64,000 nucleotides of DNA from Vulcanimicrobiota bacterium (GCA_019637395.1 JAHBVR010000008.1:62001-126000), one strand, 5' to 3'; numbered from the stretch's first letter, positions 52,253 to 61,011 are shown. Program-made: numbers and translations. Notes: a model not told the origin generated them from the sequence alone.

Positions 52253-52499
52253 GTCGTTGCAGGTTGCCTTGGGGTGTAACTCGAGTCGGGTTGAATTCGA
52301 TTCGATAGCCTTTGGACTGAAAGCGGGTCTTGAAGAGGTCCAGTATTCTCAAGATAAGTCGCCAGATTCTCCTTGAGGATGGCGTGGCCCTCAAGCGGAA
52401 TTCCGGCTCGCTTCGGCTCTTTGTAGAGGTGGGTTGGCTGAATGAGAGAGCGGCGTCACTCCCCTCAGCATAAGTCACGGGTCGGCCAGGCATCAAACG

Positions 52500-53105
52500 T
52501 TAAGGCCGGGTCAAATCGACCCGAAAGCTCGGCTGTCGGGAAAAGGGCAACCCTTTCAGCGGATGCATCTCGACCAGCAACTTGACCGGCCGGTCGCTTT
52601 CCGTCCCTAGAAAGCGAATGGTGGCCGTGGACTGACCGCCGGGAGGGAGCGATTTCATACTGAAATCGTCTTGGAAAGCGTTGGCGGCATTCACGCCCAG
52701 CGACTTCGACTCGCCGCTCTGCGTGACTAGAAACACGCCATCGGTGCCGTTGCTGGCAAAACCGCTGTTGATCATATCGCGAGTCTGGGAGGTGCCGTTG
52801 CCTATGGAGAGCTGCACCACCCATTGCGATTCGGCCGCATCCCACTGAACCTCTCCCACCTTGAGTCGCCAGACTCCGTTGAACAGCCATTGCCCGCGAA
52901 TGCCTTCGGAAGCGCTTACCTGATTGGCGCCCCCTTGCGGGCCCAACTGGGCTTTGAGCTGCTCCAGCGATACGTATGTCTTACCGCCCACCTGGACGGA
53001 ATCGAGGGTGACATTCTTCCCACCCAGATTCACGGTCACCTGAGTGGCCGCGAAGCCGGCCACAGTCAAGGTCGTCAAGAGCAAGAGCAAAGATCGATTT
53101 TTCAT
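52500..53105 (-). CDS. Secreted protein with copper-amine-oxidase-N-like region
   Basis: 201 residues from ATG 53105 with signal peptide KNRSLLLLLTTLTVAGFAAT; a GTG at 53132 lies within its own ribosome site region. After the signal, VNLGGKNVTLDSVQVGGKTY followed by VSLEQLKAQLG resembles the copper-amine-oxidase N-terminal/stalk-type domain common in exported proteins. The remainder is beta-rich (WVVQLSIGNGTSQTRDMINS) and ends in an Ig-like LLVEMHPLKGLPFS. Function unknown. It lies 35 nt after the oxidoreductase gene. Confidence 0.65.
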   Translation of the reverse strand: MKNRSLLLLLTTLTVAGFAATQVTVNLGGKNVTLDSVQVGGKTYVSLEQLKAQLGPQGGANQVSASEGIRGQWLFNGVWRLKVGEVQWDAAESQWVVQLSIGNGTSQTRDMINSGFASNGTDGVFLVTQSGESKSLGVNAANAFQDDFSMKSLPPGGQSTATIRFLGTESDRPVKLLVEMHPLKGLPFSRQPSFRVDLTRP

Positions 53106-53140
53106 GCTGACTGGTCTGCGCCTTCCCGGCACGTAATCCT

Positions 53141-54142
53141 TTAGCGGAGGGCGGGAATGACTTCGGCGGCGAAGCGTTCCAGGGAGTGGCCGCGGGCGGC
53201 GTCGGGGAAGTAGACAATGATGGTGTGGGCCCGGGCCTGGTCGCGCAGAGCGCCCAGTCGATCGATCAGGGCTGGGGCTTCGGTGGGGTAGAGCATGGCT
53301 TTGAGGCCGGGCAGGTCGCTTTCCTGGCGGCCACAGTCGCGCATGAGCTTGTCGAATTCGCCTGATGTACCTAAAAAGACGTTGATGTTGACACTGCGTT
53401 TGATGGAGGCCGGGTCACGGTCCAGCGCCCGGCAGTGTTCATCGAGAACGGCGTTTTTATGTTGGACTTGCTCCAGCGAGCCCATAAAGTTCGAGTAGTC
53501 CGCGTAACGAGCGACGGTGCGCAGGGTAAGCTGTTCTCCTCCTCCGGCGATCCAAAGGGGCGGGTGGGGCTTTTGCACGGGCTGGGGTCGGTTGATGGCG
53601 CCGGCCAGCTCCACTGTCTGGCCGCGGTAGTCCCGCACCGAACCCTGGCCCACTCGATAGTGTTGGCCGGCGAACTGGAAGTGATCCTGGGTCCACATGC
53701 CCTTCAATATTTGCACTGCTTCGTCCAACTGGCCGATGCGCACCGCCGGTTTTTCGAAGGGATAGCCGTAGGCCACGCATTCGTGCTGGTACCAGCCGGC
53801 TCCCAGGCCTACATCCAATCGGCCGTTGCTGATGACGTCGATGTTGGCGGTGATTTTGGCCAGCAGAGCCGGGGGGCGGTAGATGTTGCAGCCGCACATC
53901 TGACCCAGGCGTATCCGTGAAGTGGCCTCGGCCAGGGCGGCGGTGGCGGTCCACACCTCGAAGCAAGCTTCGAGTTCCGCGTCAGGCACGGTATGAAAGT
54001 GATCGTAGAGCCAGAGGCTGTCGTAACCGGCCTGTTCGGCGCGCACGGCCCCCTCTTTCATGGCTTGATACTTGTTGTGGTCCCCTCCGATTTGCACCAG
54101 GTCGAGGCGCCAGCCTTGCGGGACAAAGGTTCCGAATTTCAT
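53141..54142 (-). CDS. LLM-class (luciferase-like, F420-dependent) oxidoreductase
   Basis: 333 residues from ATG 54142, 6 nt after GGAG; ATG 54154 is an alternative that overlaps the upstream gene. TIM-barrel features: MKFGTFVPQGW, YDSLWLYDHFHTVPDAE, RIRLGQMCGCNIYRPPALLA, DVISNGRLDVGLGAGWYQHE, and KPHPPLWIAGGGEQLTLRTV. Members use reduced FMN or F420; the typical F420-dependent pattern (GLGAGW near residue 120) is present, but the cofactor is not proven. It overlaps the ATPase gene upstream by 4 nt. Confidence 0.85.
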   Translation of the reverse strand: MKFGTFVPQGWRLDLVQIGGDHNKYQAMKEGAVRAEQAGYDSLWLYDHFHTVPDAELEACFEVWTATAALAEATSRIRLGQMCGCNIYRPPALLAKITANIDVISNGRLDVGLGAGWYQHECVAYGYPFEKPAVRIGQLDEAVQILKGMWTQDHFQFAGQHYRVGQGSVRDYRGQTVELAGAINRPQPVQKPHPPLWIAGGGEQLTLRTVARYADYSNFMGSLEQVQHKNAVLDEHCRALDRDPASIKRSVNINVFLGTSGEFDKLMRDCGRQESDLPGLKAMLYPTEAPALIDRLGALRDQARAHTIIVYFPDAARGHSLERFAAEVIPALR

Positions 54143-55320
54143 CGCGATCTCCATTTCGTCGTTTGAACTGTAAGTGGTGAGTCTGGTTGGAGAGAGCGAA
54201 GGAAAGCATCGACCGGTAAAATCCGGATACCGGCCTGCTGCCTCGCCAGCTCACCTCGATAGAGCAGGAGGCACTGGGCTTCTGGATAGTCTTCCTGGAA
54301 GGCCTGGAGAGGTCTCAAGTCTTTGGAATGAACATTCTGAGAGTGTTTGACTTCGATGGCCCAGAAACCCGCCGGGCCATAGACGATGAAGTCGACCTCG
54401 GATCCGGAGCGGGTGCGCCAGTAGGAAAGGCTGTGGCGTGAGCCGCTGAGGTCGTTCCAGGCGCGAAGGTGTTGGGCCACCAACGTCTCGAGAGCCGCTC
54501 CTCCCATCTCGGCGGCCGAGTCCAGTGGGCCGGTCGGCCGCAGAGAGCGGAAGACCCCGGTATCGAAGTAGAAAAACTTGGGATGAGCCACCAGTTGGCG
54601 TTTGGCTCGGCGCGTAAAGACGGGGAGACGGAAGCTGAGGAGCAGATCTTCCAGGATGTCCACATATCCTTCTACGGTTTTGCGGTTCACCTCGCACTCG
54701 CGGGCTACTTCCGCCAGATTCAGGAGAGAGGCCTGGGAGAAGCTGATGGCCTCCAGGAAGCGAGAAAAGTCTCCCAGGTTTCGTACCAATCCTTCGGCTT
54801 TCACCTCCTCCTGAAGGTAGAGGCTTGCGTAGCTGCGCAAAGTTGCGGCCGGCTCCCGGGCTTTGACCACCAGCGGGAGCAACCCTAGCTCCAGGGCCTT
54901 GTGCAGGTCAAATTCAGAGCCCAGCTCGGAGGCCATGAAGGGATGCATTCGCTCCAGAATAGCCCGCCCGGCCAGCAAATCCACGCCGCTTCGCTTCAAC
55001 TTGCGCGAGCTTGAGCCGGTCAAGACAAACCTCACCTGGATGTGAGGGTCCTCGATCAGCTGGTGCACGATCGAAAGGAGGTCGGGGATTCTCTGAACCT
55101 CATCCAGTACCACCGTGCCCCCGACCGGTACCTCTCGGCAGACCTCGCGGAGGCGCTCGGGATGGGCGGAGAACCTCCGCATGTGTTCGCTGGACAGCAG
55201 ATCCAGCCAGAGGGCAGCCGGGAAGGCCTGGCGGAGCCAGGTGGATTTTCCAGTGCCACGAGGACCGAACAAGAAGAAGTGGCCGGCGGGAGGCTGAAAA
55301 AAGCGAGAGACAGTTTCCAT
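54139..55320 (-). CDS. AAA-type ATPase with C-terminal DUF4143-type domain
   Basis: 393 residues. Walker A GPRGTGKSTWLRQAFP, Walker B GGTVVLDEVQRIPDLLS, sensor segment RFVLTGSSSRKLKRSGVDLL. The C-terminal half has an HTH-like SLLNLAEVARECEVNRKTVE followed by DUF4143-type FYFDTGVFRSLRP and a PD-(D/E)xK-like SGSEVDFIVYGPAGFWAIEV. Such proteins are widespread stand-alone ATPases of unknown function, sometimes with defence or mobile loci. An AT-rich region with an inverted repeat precedes it. Confidence 0.83.
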   Translation of the reverse strand: METVSRFFQPPAGHFFLFGPRGTGKSTWLRQAFPAALWLDLLSSEHMRRFSAHPERLREVCREVPVGGTVVLDEVQRIPDLLSIVHQLIEDPHIQVRFVLTGSSSRKLKRSGVDLLAGRAILERMHPFMASELGSEFDLHKALELGLLPLVVKAREPAATLRSYASLYLQEEVKAEGLVRNLGDFSRFLEAISFSQASLLNLAEVARECEVNRKTVEGYVDILEDLLLSFRLPVFTRRAKRQLVAHPKFFYFDTGVFRSLRPTGPLDSAAEMGGAALETLVAQHLRAWNDLSGSRHSLSYWRTRSGSEVDFIVYGPAGFWAIEVKHSQNVHSKDLRPLQAFQEDYPEAQCLLLYRGELARQQAGIRILPVDAFLRSLQPDSPLTVQTTKWRSR

Positions 55321-55348
55321 TTTTGCTGTAAAAATGGAGTTTCTATCT

Positions 55349-55380
55349 CTCTTTTAGAGAACCTCTCGATCTCAAAAGAG
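55349..55380. promoter_or_regulatory. AT-rich inverted repeat before the ATPase gene
   Basis: CTCTTTTAGAGA and TCTCAAAAGAG form an inverted repeat (one extra base) in the ~145 bp AT-rich region between the divergent ATPase and HTH genes. Nearby AACTT-TGGACG-AAGTT is a second small palindrome. Composition unlike the surrounding GC-rich DNA; probably promoter/operator sequence, not assigned to one gene. Confidence 0.35.
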
Positions 55381-55465
55381 TTAACCTACTGAATAACTTT
55401 GGACGAAGTTCTCTAACCTCATTTTCGCCCTGATCGGTCTATGCTGGCTTCAGGAGGACTGGGAA

Positions 55466-56224
55466 ATGTTGAGAAAGAGACGGTTGGAATTGGGATTATC
55501 GCGCTTGCAGTTGGCGCGCAAGACGGGCGTGCCGACACGCTATATCGACGATTTCGAGCAAGGCCACTGCCAGGGTAGAGAGCGGGAGCTGGCGCTGGTC
55601 AACGCTTTCCTGCGGTTGCCCACGCGCGAGATTCCGGAGCGCTTCCTGACTACGGAAGAGAGCAGGCGCAGCTGGGTGGTGGCTGAAGAAGCTTGCCTCG
55701 CCTTTGAGCTACCGGTGCCACCCTTGGAGTTTCGCGAGCGAGTGCCATGCACCTTATTGCAGGCTCTGGCCTGGTGCCGGCTCTTGAAGGACGGCGCCAG
55801 CCTGGGAGAGGCTTCGCCGGTCGAGTTCGGCTTTTGGAGTCACGGTCTGGTCGACCAGTATCATAATCCTCTGGGCGTCCATCCACTGCCGCTGATTACC
55901 TGGGATGACTCCGAGTGGCGTTATATCCTGTGGCCCCAGCTCAGGGCCCGCGGTGAACGCCGAACTTATCGTCTGGACGCGCTCGCGTTGGCGGCGGGTT
56001 GGAGTCAATCCCGCTGGGCGGTCATGCAGCTGGACGGGCGCCAGAATCGTTGGGATCGGGCCTTGCGGGACAATCTCAAGTTGCCTTTGCTGGCGCCGGA
56101 CCCGACCGAAGTGCACGGGCCCGGCTGGCGCAAGCATTTGGAATCCCTGCTGATCCCGCGCGAGCAGCAGCCGGGTCGCTCAGCCCTGCTGCCACTGGCG
56201 GAATTCGGCTTCATTGGCGGGTAA
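55466..56224 (+). CDS. HTH domain protein of unknown function
   Basis: 252 residues; CAGGAGG precedes the ATG by ~8 nt. Residues 1-40 (MLRKRRLELGLSRLQLARKT, then TRYIDDFEQG) are a RodZ/Xre-type helix-turn-helix. The rest is Trp-rich (LVDQYHNPLGVHPLPLITWD, SEWRYILWPQLRARGERR) and not recognised. No signal peptide or membrane segment. It is divergent from the ATPase and overlaps the ABC gene 3' to 3' by 45 nt. Confidence 0.7.
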   Translation: MLRKRRLELGLSRLQLARKTGVPTRYIDDFEQGHCQGRERELALVNAFLRLPTREIPERFLTTEESRRSWVVAEEACLAFELPVPPLEFRERVPCTLLQALAWCRLLKDGASLGEASPVEFGFWSHGLVDQYHNPLGVHPLPLITWDDSEWRYILWPQLRARGERRTYRLDALALAAGWSQSRWAVMQLDGRQNRWDRALRDNLKLPLLAPDPTEVHGPGWRKHLESLLIPREQQPGRSALLPLAEFGFIGG

Positions 56225-57748
56225 AGGGCTTTCGGGGAACTGTTCGGCGGCCCAGCGCGACCAGGCGGGGATTTCAAAGCCGGCTTTTTGCACTGGTCCG
56301 AAGAGAGTGGCCGGGCTACCCTGTTGCACGACTCTTCCCTGGTCGAGCCAGACCAGATGGCCGGCCAGTTCTCCTACTTCTTCCAGGTCGTGGGAGATGA
56401 GCGTAAGAGTCACATCCAGACCGCGCAGCAGTTGCCAGACCCGCCGGCGGTGGTTCCAATCCAGCCCGGCGCTCGGCTCGTCCAGAACTAGCGCCCGGGG
56501 CCGGTAGGCCAGGGCGCAGGCCAGGGCCAGCCGGCGTTGCTCGCCACCCGATAGTTCGAAAGGGTTGCGTCTGGCGAATTGTTCGGCCGGTAGATCCACC
56601 TGGGCCAGCGCCTCGCGCGTATGCTTGTCGACTTCCAGGCCGAAATTAGCGGGAGCGTAGGCTACTTCGTCCCAGACCGTCTCCTGGAAGAATTGGGATT
56701 CCGGTTGTTGGAAGAGCATGCCGACCTGACGGCGGATGGGTCGGGCCGGAGTTTTCTCTGCGATGGGCTGGCCCCAGAGCTGGCAGACCCCGGATTGCGG
56801 GCGGAGCAGCAGGTTGAGATGCTGCAAGAGGGTGGATTTGCCGCTGCCGGTTTGGCCGATGAGAGCCGAGCAGGCTCCCAGAGGCAGGCGGCAGTCCACT
56901 CCTTTGAGGGCCTGGTAGCGCATCGGTGTGCCGCGCGCGTAGGCGTACTCAAGGTTCTCGAAGCGGGCGAAGTTCTCCGCCGGTAGGGGCGTTTCTCGGG
57001 CAAAGGGGCGACTGGGAGTGGACTCGGCCAGCAGGGCCCGCAGGCGCAATTCGCTGGGGATGGCCAATTCAAAACCGGCAAAGAGATTCGGATTTTGCCA
57101 GAGCGACCGGGCTGGATGTTCCAAATCAATGGTGCCTTCGCGCAGGTGAAGCACCCGGTCACAGAACTCGAGTTCTTCGCTGCGATGAGTCACCAGCAGA
57201 ATGCCCACCTGGCCGCGTAGTTGCGCCAAATAACCCATCAATTCGCGGCGCGCCTGGGGGTCGAGCATGCTGGTGGGTTCGTCAAGCAGCAGGTAGCGGG
57301 GTTTCATGGCCAGTACGGCAGCCAGGGCCAGACGCTGCTTCTGGCCGGCCGAGAGAGCGTGAGACTGCCAGCCGCGCCGTTCCCACAGGCCGACCTGGCG
57401 AAGCCCCCATTCTACCCGCTCGTGCAGCTCGGCCTGGGCGAGCCCCAGTTGACCGGGCCCAAAGGCCACTTCTTCGTCCACGGTGTTGGCCACCAACTGG
57501 CTTTCCGGGTTCTGAAAAACCATGCCCAAAGAACGCCGGCAGGCGTCGAGAAACTCGGGTGAATCCGAGCTGGTTCCATCGATTTCCACGCGGCCGGAGG
57601 GCACCGGCACAAGACCGGCCAGCAATCTTAAGAGAGTGCTTTTGCCGCTGCCGTTGCCGCCGACCAGGGCCACCATCTCCCCAGGGGAGACGGACAGGTC
57701 GACAGACTGCAAGACGGGTGGGTGGGCGAGTTGGATGGCTTTCAGCAT
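56180..57748 (-). CDS. ecfA: Fused ECF-transporter ATPase (EcfA1-EcfA2 type)
   Basis: 522 residues with two complete ABC domains in tandem. First: GGNGSGKSTLLRLLAGL, SAGQKQRLALAAVLAM, LLLDEPTSMLDPQARR, THRSEE. Second: GQTGSGKSTLLQHLNLL, ELSGGEQRRLALACALA, LVLDEPSAGLDWNHRR, SHDLEE. Both have FQNPE/FQQPE Q-loops. Energy-coupling-factor ATPases power vitamin and metal-ion uptake with an EcfT protein and S components. The position after rplQ is conserved in many Gram-positive-type genomes, where ecfA1, ecfA2, ecfT and truA follow; here fusion replaces two genes and no ecfT is next door. The ATG is 9 nt after a terminator hairpin, without a ribosome site. Confidence 0.88.
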   Translation of the reverse strand: MLKAIQLAHPPVLQSVDLSVSPGEMVALVGGNGSGKSTLLRLLAGLVPVPSGRVEIDGTSSDSPEFLDACRRSLGMVFQNPESQLVANTVDEEVAFGPGQLGLAQAELHERVEWGLRQVGLWERRGWQSHALSAGQKQRLALAAVLAMKPRYLLLDEPTSMLDPQARRELMGYLAQLRGQVGILLVTHRSEELEFCDRVLHLREGTIDLEHPARSLWQNPNLFAGFELAIPSELRLRALLAESTPSRPFARETPLPAENFARFENLEYAYARGTPMRYQALKGVDCRLPLGACSALIGQTGSGKSTLLQHLNLLLRPQSGVCQLWGQPIAEKTPARPIRRQVGMLFQQPESQFFQETVWDEVAYAPANFGLEVDKHTREALAQVDLPAEQFARRNPFELSGGEQRRLALACALAYRPRALVLDEPSAGLDWNHRRRVWQLLRGLDVTLTLISHDLEEVGELAGHLVWLDQGRVVQQGSPATLFGPVQKAGFEIPAWSRWAAEQFPESPLPANEAEFRQWQQG

Positions 57749-57757
57749 AGAAAGAAA

Positions 57758-57781
57758 AAAACCACCTCGAGGGGTGGTTTT
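57758..57781 (-). terminator. Rho-independent terminator after rplQ
   Basis: On the minus strand AAAACCACC pairs with GGTGGTTTT around a 6-nt loop, followed by TTTCTTTC. It ends the ribosomal operon 19 nt after the rplQ stop but lies 9 nt before the ecfA ATG, leaving no room for a separate promoter. Confidence 0.85.
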
Positions 57782-57799
57782 CAGCTCGAAAGAATCTCT

Positions 57800-58234
57800 T
57801 CAGGAGATCAGTTCGATGAGCGCCATCGGAGCTCCGTCGCCCTTGCGGGGATAGAGCTTGATGATGCGGGTGTAGCCGCCTTCACGAGCCGCGTCGCCGC
57901 CTTTGGCGTAGCGGGTGGCAATCTGGTCAAACAGGCTTTGGGCCGCATCGCGGTCCGGGCGAGCCGGGCGACCCTGGGCGTGCACCCGCGGAGCGCCGGA
58001 GATCTCGCGGAAAACCTGGCGCTTGGCGGCCAGTTTCTCGGCGGGATCGGTGGCGGCGTTCGCCTTGCGAGCCCAGGTGATCAGGTGCTCCACGTAACGC
58101 TGGAGTTCCTTGGCACGGATATCCGTGGTGGTGATGCGCTGATGAGTCAGAAGTGACTTGGTCAGGTTGCGCAACATGCTGATGCGATGGTCGGTCTGCC
58201 GGCCAAGGCGGCGGCTGCGGACTTTGTGTCTCAT
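57800..58234 (-). CDS. rplQ: Ribosomal protein L17
   Basis: 144 residues starting MRHKVRSRRLGRQTDHRISM, the L17 signature, then LLTHQRITTTDIRAKELQRY and EGGYTRIIKLYPRKGDGAPM near the end. Longer than the ~120-residue E. coli form by an internal region (PRVHAQGRPARPDRDA). It follows rpoA by 12 nt, the standard alpha-operon order. Confidence 0.97.
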   Translation of the reverse strand: MRHKVRSRRLGRQTDHRISMLRNLTKSLLTHQRITTTDIRAKELQRYVEHLITWARKANAATDPAEKLAAKRQVFREISGAPRVHAQGRPARPDRDAAQSLFDQIATRYAKGGDAAREGGYTRIIKLYPRKGDGAPMALIELIS

Positions 58235-58246
58235 GGATCCTCCGGC

Positions 58247-59200
58247 TTAATCGGGAGTCGAAGGCTGTAAGGACAGCCCGCGCTCCACCAATTTGTCTTT
58301 GATTTCGTCGAGCGACTTCTGGCCGAAGTTCTTCAGCTTCATGATGTCGTCCTCGGAATAAGTGAGCAGTTCGCCCAGGGTGCGGATACCGGCGCGCTTC
58401 AAGCAGTTGAGTGAACGAACAGAGAGCTGCAGATCCTCGATGGGGGTGTCGAGCACTTCCGATTCGGGACCACCCACGGGGATCTCCGGACGAGTGACCG
58501 GCTCCATGTTGGAGAACAGGCTCAGTTTGCGCTGCATGATGGCGGCTGCTTGAGAAATCGCCTCATAGGGCTTCAAGCTGCCGTCGGTGTGCACGTCCAT
58601 CACCAGGCGATCGAAGTCGGTGCGCTGACCGACGCGGGTGTCTTCCACCACGTAGTTGACCTTGAGCACGGGGCTGAAGATCGAATCGATGGGGATGATG
58701 CCGATGACCTGTTCCTGGTTGGTCTGCTTTTCAGCCGGGACGTAGCCCTGGCCTTTGGAGACGTAGAGATCCATGCCCAGGCGCGCGCCCTTTTCCAGAT
58801 TGGCGATGACCAGATCCGGATTGAGCACTTCCACTTCGGGGTCGAGCTGGATGTCGGCGGCGGTGACCACGCCGGGGCCCTGAGCTTCGAGACGCAGCAA
58901 TTTGCGCTTCTCGGTGAAGAGGCGCAGGTTGAGCTTCTTCAGGTTGAGGATCATCTCGGTGGTATCTTCGCGAACACCGGTCAAGGTGGAGAACTCGTGC
59001 AGCACGCCGTCGATGCGCACGTGGGTGGTGGCGGCGCCGGTGAGGGCCGACAACAGGATACGACGTAGCGCATTGCCGATGGTGATACCGAAACCGCGCT
59101 CAAGCGGCTCGATGGAGAACTTGGTGTCGCTGATCGACGTTACACGCGGATCAGCACTTTCTTCGTAAGGCTGGGCGGATTGCAGCAAAGCATCCAACAT
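58247..59200 (-). CDS. rpoA: RNA polymerase alpha subunit
   Basis: 317 residues. The N-terminal dimerisation domain has FSIEPLERGFGITIGNALRR and HVRIDGVLHEFSTLTGVRED; the C-terminal domain ends with LQLSVRSLNCLKRAGIRTLG and KNFGQKSLDEIKDKLVERGL. Complete. It forms the assembly scaffold of RNA polymerase and contacts activators and UP elements. Confidence 0.97.
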   Translation of the reverse strand: MLDALLQSAQPYEESADPRVTSISDTKFSIEPLERGFGITIGNALRRILLSALTGAATTHVRIDGVLHEFSTLTGVREDTTEMILNLKKLNLRLFTEKRKLLRLEAQGPGVVTAADIQLDPEVEVLNPDLVIANLEKGARLGMDLYVSKGQGYVPAEKQTNQEQVIGIIPIDSIFSPVLKVNYVVEDTRVGQRTDFDRLVMDVHTDGSLKPYEAISQAAAIMQRKLSLFSNMEPVTRPEIPVGGPESEVLDTPIEDLQLSVRSLNCLKRAGIRTLGELLTYSEDDIMKLKNFGQKSLDEIKDKLVERGLSLQPSTPD

Positions 59201-59234
59201 AGATGAAACTCCTTATTTTACGACTGTCCAAAAA

Positions 59235-59864
59235 CTACTTGGAGTAGAACTCGACGATCAGTTGCTCGGTCACCTGGGTGTCTATTTCCGCGCGAGACGG
59301 AAGCGAAACCATTTTGCCTTCCGGCTTGTCGGCGGCGAGTTCTAGCCAGGCGGGGGTGGCTCGCATACGAGCGCGCTCCACGTTCTGCACGACCTCGACG
59401 TTGCCGACGTGCCGCTCGGTCACCGAGATGACCATGCCGGGTTTGACCAGGAAGGACGGAATGTCCAGCTTTTTGCCGTCGACGAAGATGTTGCCGTGGG
59501 CCACCAGCTGACGAGCAGCCGAACGCGACGCGGCGAATCCGAGACGGTGAACGACGTTGTCCAGACGGCGCTCGAGCAAACGCAAGAACAGTTCGCCGGT
59601 CACGCCCTGGGCGCGGTCGGCCTTGGTGAAGTAGCCGCGGAATTGCTTCTCGCTGACACCGTAGATCTTGCGCATCTTCTGCTTTTCGCGCAACTGGATG
59701 CCATATTGGGAGAGCTTGCGCACTTTCCCCGGTCCGTGTTGTCCCGGAGGATAGTTGCGGCGCTCGATAGCGCACTTGTTGGTCAAGCAGCGCTCGCCTT
59801 TGAGGAACAGTTTGGTAGTTTCACGCCGACAGAGACGGCAGACAGGACCGGTATAACGAGCCAC
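59235..59864 (-). CDS. rpsD: Ribosomal protein S4
   Basis: 209 residues from GTG 59864 with a GGAGG ~10 nt upstream. MARYTGPVCRLCRRETTKLF opens with a Cys-x2-Cys pair, followed by CLTNKCAIERRNYPPGQHG, so the zinc-binding (C+) form of S4. The S4 RNA-binding fold is seen in RLDNVVHRLGFAASRSAARQ. It is preceded by a ~240 nt structured leader that could hold an autoregulatory S4 site. Confidence 0.96.
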   Translation of the reverse strand: MARYTGPVCRLCRRETTKLFLKGERCLTNKCAIERRNYPPGQHGPGKVRKLSQYGIQLREKQKMRKIYGVSEKQFRGYFTKADRAQGVTGELFLRLLERRLDNVVHRLGFAASRSAARQLVAHGNIFVDGKKLDIPSFLVKPGMVISVTERHVGNVEVVQNVERARMRATPAWLELAADKPEGKMVSLPSRAEIDTQVTEQLIVEFYSK

Positions 59865-60103
59865 CGAGGTAGCCCTCCTTCAATATGATTTTTTTCTCAA
59901 GTCCCGAACTCTGGCGAGATTTGAGACACCCGTTGCTAATTTCCGAGCGGGTTACGCGCCCTGTCTCGGACTCCCTCATCAGGTGTTCATCTGATGGGGG
60001 ACGGGTGGAAAGGCGTCAGGCTCACCCCTGAGGAGCGAGCCTGACACCGGGGCAATTTGGAGCTCTTCATCAAGACTCAGGAGCTCCGTGCCCGGGTTTA
60101 TCC
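59865..60103 (-). promoter_or_regulatory. Structured leader upstream of rpsD
   Basis: The ~239 nt between rpsK and rpsD, far longer than other gaps in this operon (9-75 nt), contains three hairpins on the minus strand: GTCAGGCTC/GAGCCTGAC at 60015-60045, a 10-bp CCCTCATCAG/CTGATGGGGG (with one G-U) at 59973-60000, and a branched GAGACA...TGTCTC element (59923-59967) enclosing ACCCG/CGGGT. The last lies ~60-100 nt before the start codon. S4 is known to bind mRNA leaders in several bacteria, so an autoregulatory leader is plausible. An internal promoter here cannot be excluded. Confidence 0.5.
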
Positions 60104-60499
60104 TTACACGCGGCGACGCTTGGGAGGGCGGCAGCCGTTGTGCGGGATGGGGGTTACGTCACGGATGAGGCTGATTTCCATGCCGGCGGCCTGCAGGCTG
60201 CGGATGGCGGCCTCACGGCCGGAGCCGGGACCCTTGACGAAAACTTCCAGGAAGCGCACGCCGTGCTCGGCCGCCAGTTTGGCGGCCTGTTCAGCGGCCA
60301 CACCAGCGGCGAAGGGAGTGCTCTTACGCGAACCCTTGAAGCCCTGGCCGCCGGCCGAGGCCCAGGAGATGGCGTTGCCCTGGGGATCGCTGATGGTGAC
60401 AATGGTGTTGTTGAACGACGACTGGATGTGAGCGATACCGCGAGGAGTGTTCTTAAGAATCTTCTTGCGTCCGCGGACCTGTTTCTTTGCCTTAGACAT
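60104..60499 (-). CDS. rpsK: Ribosomal protein S11
   Basis: 131 residues; [40 protein letters not shown], and the C-terminal [20 protein letters not shown] are diagnostic. It follows rpsM by 16 nt and makes part of the 30S platform. Confidence 0.97.
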   Translation of the reverse strand: MSKAKKQVRGRKKILKNTPRGIAHIQSSFNNTIVTISDPQGNAISWASAGGQGFKGSRKSTPFAAGVAAEQAAKLAAEHGVRFLEVFVKGPGSGREAAIRSLQAAGMEISLIRDVTPIPHNGCRPPKRRRV

Positions 60500-60515
60500 T
60501 TGTCAGATTCCTCGC

Positions 60516-60887
60516 TTACTTGCTCTTCTTGCGGCCAACGGTACGCTTGGGTCCCTTGCGGGTGCGGGCGTTGGTCTTGGTGCGCTGACCGCGAACGGGC
60601 AGGCTGCGGCGGTGGCGGATGCCCCGGTAGCAGTTGATTTCGATCAGACGCTTGATGTTCTGAGTGATATCGCGGCGCAGGTCGCCTTCGACTTTGACGT
60701 GCTTGTCGATGTACTCGCGGAGTTTACCGACCTCGTCTTCCGTCAGGGCGCGTACGCGCGTGGATGCATTGACGCCGGTGGCGTCAAGGATCTTCTTTGA
60801 GGTGGTGCGACCGATGCCGAAGATGTAAGTCAGACCGATTTCGATCCGCTTCTCTCGGGGCAGGTCTACTCCTGAAATACGAGCCAC
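60516..60887 (-). CDS. rpsM: Ribosomal protein S13
   Basis: 123 residues; [38 protein letters not shown], and [20 protein letters not shown] followed by [10 protein letters not shown] are the S13 signatures. Begins 10 nt after rpmJ. Confidence 0.97.
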   Translation of the reverse strand: MARISGVDLPREKRIEIGLTYIFGIGRTTSKKILDATGVNASTRVRALTEDEVGKLREYIDKHVKVEGDLRRDITQNIKRLIEINCYRGIRHRRSLPVRGQRTKTNARTRKGPKRTVGRKKSK

Positions 60888-60897
60888 GATGTTTCTC

Positions 60898-61011
60898 CTA
60901 ACCCTGGATCTGCTTGTGTTTGGCTACCGCGCAAATGACGCGGACTCGTCCTTTACGGACAATGATCTGGCACTTTTCACAGCGCTTTTTCACAGAAGGC
61001 TTTACTTTCAT
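60898..61011 (-). CDS. rpmJ: Ribosomal protein L36
   Basis: 37 residues from ATG 61011: [20 protein letters not shown] then [17 protein letters not shown]. The three Cys and the His (C11, C14, C27, H32) make the zinc site of the C+ L36 form. It sits between infA and rpsM as in most bacteria. Confidence 0.95.
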   Translation of the reverse strand: MKVKPSVKKRCEKCQIIVRKGRVRVICAVAKHKQIQG

